Assembly (NCBI GenBank): GCA_050735975.1
Contig: JBOHVS010000114.1
Coordinates: 1-11,613, forward strand
From: DATMBL01 sp050735975
GTDB taxonomy: Bacteria > Desulfobacterota > Binatia > UBA9968
DNA: 11,613 nucleotides
Direction of reading: 5' to 3'
In this document: positions 6,474-11,613 of the stretch, one piece after another
How positions within the stretch are numbered: position 1 is the stretch's first letter
Layout of the letters: every line of letters begins with the position of its first letter
Notes under the pieces: model-generated
The model's database searches: none
What the model saw: only the letters and a program-made list of their open reading frames with translations
What the model was told of the DNA's origin: nothing
Position numbers and translations under genes: made by a program

Positions 6474-8369
6474 ATGTCTTTACTTCGTCTTGACAACGTA
6501 TCTCTGGCCTATGGCCATTTACCCTTGCTCAGCCATGTCGATTTACAGATCGATCCGGATGAGCGGGTATGCCTCGTCGGTCGCAATGGCAGCGGCAAAT
6601 CGACCTTGTTGCGAATCATCACAGGGGCGGCGGTGCCTGACGACGGCGAAATCTGGCGCCACGAGACATTGACTATCGCTCACCTCGAGCAAGAGGTGCC
6701 CCCCGATACGGAACAGACCGTGTTTGAAGTGGTGGCCGCCGGGTTGGGGGAATTGGGCGCGCTGCTCGCGGAGTACCACCAGGCGACTCATCAGGCAGGC
6801 GCCGCGGCGCGCGCGTCCCTGGCGCGGCTGGCGGAGTTGCACGCGCGCATCGATGCGCTGGACGGCTGGAACATCAGCCAGAAGGTCGAGACGGTATTGA
6901 CGCGGTTGAGTTTGCCCGCCGGCGAGCGTGTCGCTGACTGTTCCGGCGGGATTCGCAGACAGGTCATGCTGGCGCGGGCCTTGGTGAGCGAGCCCGACTT
7001 GTTGCTGCTGGACGAACCGACCAACCATCTCGACATCGCCGCGATTACGTGGCTTGAGAAATTTTTGCTTAATTACCGCGGCGCGCTGATCTTTATCACC
7101 CACGATCGCATGTTGCTGAAACATCTGGCTACTCGCATCGTTGAGCTCGACCGGGGAAAGTTGACTTCTTTTCCCGGCGACTTTGACGCCTACCTGAAGA
7201 AGAAAGAGGAAATACTGGAAATCGAGGCGCGCGCGGGCGCCAAGTTCGACAAGAAGCTGGCGGAAGAAGAGGCCTGGATTCGCCGGGGCATCAAGGCGCG
7301 GCGCACGCGCAACGAAGGCCGGGTGAGAGCATTGCAGGCCATGCGGCGCGAGCGCGCCCAACGTCTGGAGGCGCAGGGTAAGGCTCGGTTTGGCATCGAT
7401 GCCGGCGTTTTGTCCGGCAAGCTGGTCGTCAACCTGCGCCGCGTGAGTTTCCGCTACGGGGACCAATTTATCATTCGCGATTTCTCAACGCGCATCCTGC
7501 GCGGCGACCGGATAGGCATCATCGGCCCCAACGGCTCCGGCAAGAGCACCCTGCTGAGACTGATCTTGGGCGAGATTTCTCCGGACCACGGCCAGGTGGT
7601 CGCCGGCACCCGGCTGCAAGCCGCTTACTTCGACCAGCATCGTCGATTATTGAACCCCGAGAAGACGGTGCGCGAGAACATGAGCGACTCCGGCTACGTC
7701 ACGGTCAAAGGCCGTTCACGCCACGTCATCGGCTATCTCAAAGACTTCCTGTTTCCGCCGGCGCGCATCGACTCGCCCGTGCAGGCGTTGTCGGGCGGCG
7801 AGCGCAATCGCTTGTTGCTGGCGAAAATCTTTACCCAGTCGGCAAACATGCTGGTGCTGGACGAACCGACCAACGATTTGGATGTCGATACCCTCGAGTT
7901 GTTGGAAGATCTGCTGGCCGATTACGAAGGGACGTTGTTGCTGGTGAGCCACGACCGGACTTTTCTGGACAACGTCGTGACGAGCACCTTGGTCTTTGAG
8001 GGCGCAGGTAATATCGCGGAATTTGCCGGGGGTTACGAGGACTGGGAGCGCCAGCGCAGCGCTGCGGCGCCGCCCGAACCGCACAAGCGTTCGAGTGCGA
8101 CGCCGGCCATCGCCGGCCCGCTGGAGCAGAAGCCCAACAATAAAACCGGCAAGCTCTCTTATAAGGAACAACGCGAACTGCAAGCGCTGCCCGGAAAGAT
8201 GGAAGCCTTGGAGGCGGAGCAATCGCGACTGCATACGCTTATGGGTGATGGCGATTTTTATCGGCAGCCGGCCGATCAAATTACTGCCGCCATGGAGCGT
8301 CTGAAAGCGCTCACGAAGGAACTCGAAGCGTGCTATAGGCGCTGGGAAACCTTGGAATCAAACCGCTAA
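6474..8369 (+). CDS. uup: ABC-F family ATPase, Uup type
   Basis: Cytoplasmic tandem ATPase with no membrane domain. ABC-F proteins act at the ribosome, and Uup is also linked to genome stability and branched DNA. Read from ATG 6474 it has 631 residues, close to E. coli Uup (635). The first ATPase has Walker A GRNGSGKST (K42), a signature with Cys in place of the usual first Leu (CSGG, C156), and Walker B LLLLDEPTNHLD (D180, E181). The linker contains the Uup-typical IRRGIKARRTRNEGRVRAL and MRRERAQR. The second ATPase has Walker A GPNGSGKST (K357), LSGGERNRLLLAK and LVLDEPTNDLD (D463, E464). The last 85 or so residues form the charged C-terminal coiled coil found in Uup (KLSYKEQRELQALP onward). 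GTG 6453 would add seven residues. ATG is preferred because MSLLRLDNVSLAY aligns with the E. coli start, although neither has a clear ribosome binding site. Confidence 0.93.
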   Translation: MSLLRLDNVSLAYGHLPLLSHVDLQIDPDERVCLVGRNGSGKSTLLRIITGAAVPDDGEIWRHETLTIAHLEQEVPPDTEQTVFEVVAAGLGELGALLAEYHQATHQAGAAARASLARLAELHARIDALDGWNISQKVETVLTRLSLPAGERVADCSGGIRRQVMLARALVSEPDLLLLDEPTNHLDIAAITWLEKFLLNYRGALIFITHDRMLLKHLATRIVELDRGKLTSFPGDFDAYLKKKEEILEIEARAGAKFDKKLAEEEAWIRRGIKARRTRNEGRVRALQAMRRERAQRLEAQGKARFGIDAGVLSGKLVVNLRRVSFRYGDQFIIRDFSTRILRGDRIGIIGPNGSGKSTLLRLILGEISPDHGQVVAGTRLQAAYFDQHRRLLNPEKTVRENMSDSGYVTVKGRSRHVIGYLKDFLFPPARIDSPVQALSGGERNRLLLAKIFTQSANMLVLDEPTNDLDVDTLELLEDLLADYEGTLLLVSHDRTFLDNVVTSTLVFEGAGNIAEFAGGYEDWERQRSAAAPPEPHKRSSATPAIAGPLEQKPNNKTGKLSYKEQRELQALPGKMEALEAEQSRLHTLMGDGDFYRQPADQITAAMERLKALTKELEACYRRWETLESNR

Positions 8370-8378
8370 CCGAACCAG

Positions 8379-8816
8379 ATGGAAATACAATCGCTTAGGT
8401 TGCTTGCAACCGAGGAGGACTTAAACGACTTAATGGCCAAACTTATCCCGCCGATGGAAAAGATCCGTGACCTGCGTCTAAAGGTTATCCCGGAGGGGAT
8501 TTCCATATCCGGTACCTATCAGACGGTCATCGGCATATCGTTTGAAACTCTGTGGGAAGTTTTTGTTCAGGAAAGCAAGGTCGCCGCACGGCTCCAAAGA
8601 TTGAAGACCGGCGGGTTGAGGGTAGGTTTACTAAAGAGTTATATCTTGCAGGCGATTGCTTCCGCTACGAGCATGATAGAAGTTGAAGGCGAGACCTTGT
8701 TATTTGATTTGGATCTCTTACTTAAAGACCAGGGGTTGCCTCTTACCAGTAACCTAAGGTCGGTGCACTGCAGCGAGGGCAGTTTGATCATTGAAAGCGG
8801 CAGAGCTACAGTCTGA
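8379..8816 (+). CDS. Hypothetical 145-residue protein
   Basis: I do not recognise this protein with confidence. It begins nine bases after the uup stop, with no terminator between and no strong ribosome binding site, so it may be translated by coupling to uup. There is no signal peptide or membrane helix. After a short helical N-terminus (about 1-32) the sequence alternates hydrophobic and polar residues as in beta strands, for example LRLKVIPEGISISGTYQTVIGISFETLWEV (split by turns) and later SVHCSEGSLIIESG. This layout, a sheet of strands asking 'what is the value of this surface' rather than a catalytic core, loosely recalls the LmeA/DUF2993 lipid-binding fold, but that is a weak guess. No catalytic motif is visible. 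Its codon use looks AT-richer than uup by eye. The frame is long, lies in a gap between genes and has an ATG start, so it is likely real. Confidence 0.72.
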   Translation: MEIQSLRLLATEEDLNDLMAKLIPPMEKIRDLRLKVIPEGISISGTYQTVIGISFETLWEVFVQESKVAARLQRLKTGGLRVGLLKSYILQAIASATSMIEVEGETLLFDLDLLLKDQGLPLTSNLRSVHCSEGSLIIESGRATV

Positions 8817-8849
8817 GCTGCCATTTTATCGGGGGATAGGAGGCCAAGG

Positions 8850-9308
8850 ATGAGTGATAAAGGTGAAAGGAGGGCCCGGGCTTTGGGCATCAATCACGTG
8901 GTTTTGGAAGTGGGAGACCTGGAAGCCGCCCTTGAATTCTACGGCTCGATTTTTGACTTCAAGCTTCGGGGAAAAAGCGACCACAACGCCTTCATCGATC
9001 TCGGGGACCAATTTATTCAGTTGAGCCTCGGCAAGACTCAGGAGTCCGACGATAAGCGTCATTTCGGCTTTGTCGTGGACGACAGGGAGGCGGTGCGCCG
9101 GGCGCTCAACGAACTCGGCGTCGAGACGCTTGACCGGCGGCTCAACTTTCGTGACCCCTGGGGCAACCGGATCGAGGTAGTGTCCTATGATGATATCCAG
9201 TTCACCAAAGCGACTCACGTGCTCAAAGGAATGGGGATCGGCGCCCTCGAAAAAACGCCTAACGCTATAGACGAACTCAAAAAGAAGGGCATGGCGCCAG
9301 ACCCGTGA
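8850..9308 (+). CDS. VOC/glyoxalase-fold protein
   Basis: A 152-residue member of the vicinal oxygen chelate superfamily, which includes glyoxalase I, extradiol dioxygenases and fosfomycin-resistance enzymes. The first beta-alpha-beta-beta-beta module begins at INHVVLEVGDLEAALEFYGSI. The second includes RHFGFVVDD and ends with FRDPWGNRIEVVSYDD. Residues at the usual metal positions are H16, Q57, H71 and E109, so a metal site is likely retained. The substrate cannot be read from the sequence. A roughly 35-residue C-terminal extension (KATHVLKGMGIG onward) goes beyond the fold and ends in a charged helix. AGGAGG at 8838-8843, six bases before the ATG, is the strongest ribosome binding site in the window. 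The gene lies 33 bases after the preceding hypothetical gene and may share its transcript. Confidence 0.85.
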   Translation: MSDKGERRARALGINHVVLEVGDLEAALEFYGSIFDFKLRGKSDHNAFIDLGDQFIQLSLGKTQESDDKRHFGFVVDDREAVRRALNELGVETLDRRLNFRDPWGNRIEVVSYDDIQFTKATHVLKGMGIGALEKTPNAIDELKKKGMAPDP

Positions 9309-9420
9309 GAAAGCGCGGCGGGCTGCCTTGAAGGTTCCCCTATTTTTCGGTGAGCGGTCCACCTTCCGCGATCTCGGGAAGATACGATCTGGCTTGTGTA
9401 TTGTTTTTTTAGCCGCACAC

Positions 9421-9449
9421 GTGACTCACCGGAAAACTTGCTGTATAAG
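9421..9449 (+). promoter_or_regulatory. Probable sigma70 promoter for the TctC-like gene
   Basis: GTGACT (9421-9426, four of six matching TTGACA) is followed by a 17-base spacer and TATAAG (9444-9449, five of six matching TATAAT). Transcription would start near 9456, about 50 bases before ATG 9507. This is the best promoter candidate in the 198-base gap 9309-9506. I see no gene or convincing terminator in the rest of that gap. Confidence 0.5.
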
Positions 9450-9493
9450 TGATTTTCTCGCGTTCTAGCCGCCGGCTCGAAGTGAAAAGAAAT

Positions 9494-9498
9494 GGAGG
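9494..9498 (+). promoter_or_regulatory. Ribosome binding site deciding the tctC-like start
   Basis: GGAGG lies eight bases before ATG 9507. An in-frame ATG at 9492 overlaps this site and would add five residues (MEVKI) ahead of the signal peptide, so ATG 9507 is chosen. Confidence 0.8.
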
Positions 9499-9506
9499 TA
9501 AAGATC

Positions 9507-10571
9507 ATGCGCTATAAACCTGGATTTGTTTCGGTACTCATCCTAAGCTTGGGAATAGGTGCCGTAGCATTTTTCCCCGGAGACGTTTTTCCCCAGGACG
9601 CCTACTATCAGGGCAAGACCATAACCATCATCCGTGGCGGCTCCCCCGGCGGCTCGGGGGATATGCAAGCCAGGGCTTTGCTGCCCTTCCTTAAGAAATA
9701 TATTCCCGGAAATCCGAATATTGTCATTGAGAACATGCCTGGCGCCGCCGGCATGAAGGCAGTCAATTACATCTACTCGACGGCTAAGCCCGACGGCCTC
9801 ACGTTCACCGCTGTCGGCTCCGGTCTCGCGGCGGGTCCGATTCTCGGCTTGCCGGGAGCAAAATACGACCTCGACAAACTCATTTATCTGGGCTCCACGG
9901 AACATGGCGACCCTTACGTTTTTGTCAGCCGGAAAAAAGCCGGGTTTGACAGCCTGGAAAAGCTGCGCGCCGCTTCCGGCGTCAGGATCGGCGCGCAGAA
10001 CGTGGGCCATGCGGTTTACATCAGCGGGCGCATATTCGCTTATATGCTCGGTCTCAAAGATCCCAGAATGGTGGTCGGCTTCGGTGGGCGCGAACTTGAC
10101 GTCGCCCTAGCCCAGGGAGAGGTTGACGTCCGCGCGAATAGCGCGGACACGGTCGTGCGCAGAAACGGGGACGCCCTGGCCAAAGGCCAGTTCAATATCC
10201 ACGCGACTATTACGATCCCTAAAGGCAAGTTTCACCCGCGCTTCAAGGACGTGCCTGACGCGGACACGTTTGCTAAAAATGACAAAGATCGGCGGCTGAT
10301 CAATCTCTTCCGCGCGTTTCTCTACCCGCGTTGGCCTTATGCCCTGCCGCCGGGCACTCCGCCGGAACACGTGAAGACCCTGCGCGAAGCCATGGCTAAA
10401 TCGTTCAAAGATCCGGGTTTTAGCCAGGAATTCAAGAAGCTCATGGGCAGCGAACCGTCGCCGCTTACGGGGGAAGAAGTGGAGACCGCGATCCGCGAGC
10501 TGCCGCGCGACCCTGAAACTATTGGACTCTATAAGAAGATGGCCGAAGGCGGGCCGCTGCCGAAACGGTAG
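9507..10571 (+). CDS. TctC/Bug-family periplasmic solute-binding receptor
   Basis: A 354-residue extracytoplasmic receptor of the tripartite tricarboxylate transporter (TTT) family, which captures carboxylates or similar small anions. An N-terminal export signal is visible: basic MRYK, then the hydrophobic core FVSVLILSLGIGAVAFF, with probable cleavage between about 24 and 31 just before DAYYQGKTITII. Mature-protein hallmarks include the GGSPGGSGDMQARAL loop (44-58), IPGNPNIVIENMPGAAGMKAVNYIY (66-90) and DGLTFTAVGSG. The C-terminal half has ALPPGTPPEHVKTLREAM followed by a short helical region typical of the family. The ligand cannot be predicted. No TctA or TctB membrane subunits are in the window, so the receptor is an orphan here, as is common for this expanded family. 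It has its own probable promoter and a strong ribosome binding site. Confidence 0.88.
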   Translation: MRYKPGFVSVLILSLGIGAVAFFPGDVFPQDAYYQGKTITIIRGGSPGGSGDMQARALLPFLKKYIPGNPNIVIENMPGAAGMKAVNYIYSTAKPDGLTFTAVGSGLAAGPILGLPGAKYDLDKLIYLGSTEHGDPYVFVSRKKAGFDSLEKLRAASGVRIGAQNVGHAVYISGRIFAYMLGLKDPRMVVGFGGRELDVALAQGEVDVRANSADTVVRRNGDALAKGQFNIHATITIPKGKFHPRFKDVPDADTFAKNDKDRRLINLFRAFLYPRWPYALPPGTPPEHVKTLREAMAKSFKDPGFSQEFKKLMGSEPSPLTGEEVETAIRELPRDPETIGLYKKMAEGGPLPKR

Positions 10572-10607
10572 CCCACCGGCTATCTGTTAGCCCGATTATT
10601 CATAGCC

Positions 10608-10668
10608 TTCTTGGCGCGATAAAAATACCGGAAGATTACTCGCGCAAAGCCGCAAAGCACGCCAAGAA
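10608..10668. repeat. Intergenic inverted repeat with CGCAAAG tandem units
   Basis: TTCTTGGCG (10608-10616) is the perfect reverse complement of CGCCAAGAA (10660-10668), 43 bases apart. Inside it, CGCAAAGC occurs twice in tandem (10643-10650 and 10651-10658), followed by the related ACGCCAAG. The repeat fills much of the 121-base gap (10572-10692) between the two solute-binding protein genes. It could work as a weak transcription end or a processing hairpin. I do not see the GC stem plus T-run of an intrinsic terminator. Confidence 0.65.
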
Positions 10669-10692
10669 AAACACTAATAATCCGTGACGTAA

Positions 10693-11613
10693 ATGCGCAT
10701 TGCAGCGGTCGATCTTGTCAGCAATACCTGTTTTCCGGCGCTCGCCGCGGAAGAGTTAGGTTTTTACAAGGCAGAGGGACTGGACGCGCATATCGAACTG
10801 GTTCCTATGCTTGGGGCGACCAAAGCGCTACGAAGCGGGACCGCCGATGCCATGATTGCCGGCTCGGTGCACGACGTTTTAACGGAGTTTCCCCGCTGGG
10901 ATGGGGCGAAGCTGGTCGTCGCGCTTTCTCAAGGAACCCCCTGGCTGCTCGTGCTCCGGGCGGATCTCAACGCAAAGCGCGGCGACATTAGCGCGGTGAA
11001 GGGGCTCCGCCTCACGGCAGCCGAAGGACCGGACCTGGCGCTTCGGCAATTACTGATCGCGGCCAAGGTCGATCCCGATCGAGACGTTGAGATCGTCGAG
11101 CTCCCCGGGGCCAAGGCGCGCGATGTCTCTTTCGGGGTATTTGCGGCCAGGGCCCTCGAGGCGGGCCAAATCGATGGCTTCTGGGCGAACGCCATGGGCA
11201 GCGAGACTGCAGTCAGGCGCGGGGTAGGTAAAATACTCGTGGATGTCAGGCGCGGCGATGACCCCGCCAATGCCCGCCACTTTACCTTCGCCGGACTTGC
11301 CACAACCGAGACGCTGATCGAACGGGACGCGGAGAGGATCGCAGCCGCGGTTCGGGCCATCGTCAAAGCTCAAAAAGCCATTCGCGCAGAACCTTCATTG
11401 GCTGCGGAGGTGGGACGGCGGCGCTTTCCACCGGACGCTGCGGAGCTGATAGCAACAGTCGTAGAACGCGACTTGCCGTTTTACGATCCGGTCATTTACG
11501 AAGACGCAGTCGCCGGGCTTAACCGTTTCGCCCAAGCCATCGGTCACCTGGATGCGCCGCTACCCTATGAGCAGGTCGTAGCCGTTCGCTTCCGCGACCT
11601 GTGGCGTTCCTGA
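10693..11613 (+). CDS. NMT1/THI5-like ABC-type substrate-binding protein without signal peptide
   Basis: A 306-residue type II solute-binding protein of the SsuA/TauA/THI5 group. The N-terminus reads directly into the first strand of the mature fold (MRIAAVDLVSNTCFPALAAE), followed by LGFYKAEGLDAHIELVP and ATKALRSGTADAMIAGSVHDVL, the usual ligand-side loops. The second lobe contains VKGLRLTAAEGPDLALRQLL and the returning segment ARALEAGQIDGFWAN. No export signal is present, and a TAA stop sits immediately before the ATG in frame, so the protein cannot be extended upstream. It is therefore either cytoplasmic or has lost its signal. I recall signal-less relatives in uncultured deltaproteobacterial-type genomes, but not firmly. 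No clear ribosome binding site precedes the start. Partner permease and ATPase genes are not in the window. The ligand is unknown. The stop codon forms the last three bases of the window. Confidence 0.82.
   Translation: MRIAAVDLVSNTCFPALAAEELGFYKAEGLDAHIELVPMLGATKALRSGTADAMIAGSVHDVLTEFPRWDGAKLVVALSQGTPWLLVLRADLNAKRGDISAVKGLRLTAAEGPDLALRQLLIAAKVDPDRDVEIVELPGAKARDVSFGVFAARALEAGQIDGFWANAMGSETAVRRGVGKILVDVRRGDDPANARHFTFAGLATTETLIERDAERIAAAVRAIVKAQKAIRAEPSLAAEVGRRRFPPDAAELIATVVERDLPFYDPVIYEDAVAGLNRFAQAIGHLDAPLPYEQVVAVRFRDLWRS

Noticed and set aside
6543..7466. 307-codon open frame on the - strand
   Set aside because: It lies entirely opposite uup, whose protein matches a known family end to end. 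The antisense translation shows no family motif and arises from the GC-rich codon pattern.
9325..9350. CCTT-G-AAGG followed by a short T run after the VOC stop
   Set aside because: A one-base loop cannot form a stable hairpin, and the T run is not directly adjacent.
9397..9411. T-rich run that might mark an intrinsic terminator after the VOC gene
   Set aside because: The only hairpin before it has 4-bp AT-rich arms (ATAC/GTAT), too weak to call.
9215..9508. 97-codon open frame on the - strand reaching across the VOC-tctC gap
   Set aside because: It overlaps the VOC gene end and the probable tctC promoter and leader, with no recognisable protein features.
1..11613. A defence island, CRISPR array, prophage or other new multi-gene system
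   Set aside because: Nine of the ten genes fall into known housekeeping, stress or solute-binding families. There are no repeat-spacer arrays, integrase or transposase motifs, and no unusual gene fusions.

Overview
The window carries ten genes, nine of them on the + strand. All are ordinary chromosomal housekeeping, stress or solute-binding genes. I see no phage, transposon, CRISPR, rRNA or tRNA. Base composition is moderately GC-rich. Codon use looks similar throughout, except that the small gene at 8379-8816 looks AT-richer by eye. Several features suggest an uncultured soil or sediment bacterium of the deltaproteobacterial, Tectomicrobia, Rokubacteria or NC10 type: a non-proofreading DNA polymerase I, an Hsp20-Lon pair, and orphan TctC-like and THI5-like solute-binding proteins. 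That placement is an inference from gene content, not a demonstrated affiliation.

Region 1 (1-2633) is polA. Its 5'-nuclease and polymerase domains are intact, and its 3'-5' exonuclease domain is degenerate. The reading frame stays open to the left window edge, so the real N-terminus may lie outside.

Region 2 (2634-5842) is a likely stress and proteolysis operon. A perfect TTGACA -35 box precedes a small heat-shock protein (hsp20). Two bases after it comes an ATP-dependent Lon protease, and 45 bases further on a small DUF1059-type protein. Hsp20 would hold unfolded proteins and Lon would degrade them; the role of the DUF1059 protein is unknown.

Region 3 (5858-6473) holds a DUF4112 membrane-associated protein on the - strand, convergent with region 2. 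A short divergent spacer follows, containing a tandem heptamer and an 11-bp inverted repeat.

Region 4 (6474-9308) runs rightward: an ABC-F ATPase of the Uup type, an unrecognised 145-residue protein 9 bases behind it, and a VOC/glyoxalase-fold protein with its own strong ribosome binding site.

Region 5 (9309-11613) starts with a probable sigma70 promoter. It holds a TctC/Bug-type periplasmic solute receptor, a spacer with CGCAAAG-type repeats and an inverted repeat, and an NMT1/THI5-type substrate-binding protein with no signal peptide. No membrane transporter subunits are present for either binding protein.

No clearly novel multi-gene system is visible. The points most worth a second look are the natural tyrosine at the O-helix sugar-discrimination position of PolA, the small intergenic repeats, the overlapping AGGT/ACCT pairings in the hsp20 leader, and the DUF1059 gene behind hsp20-lon.
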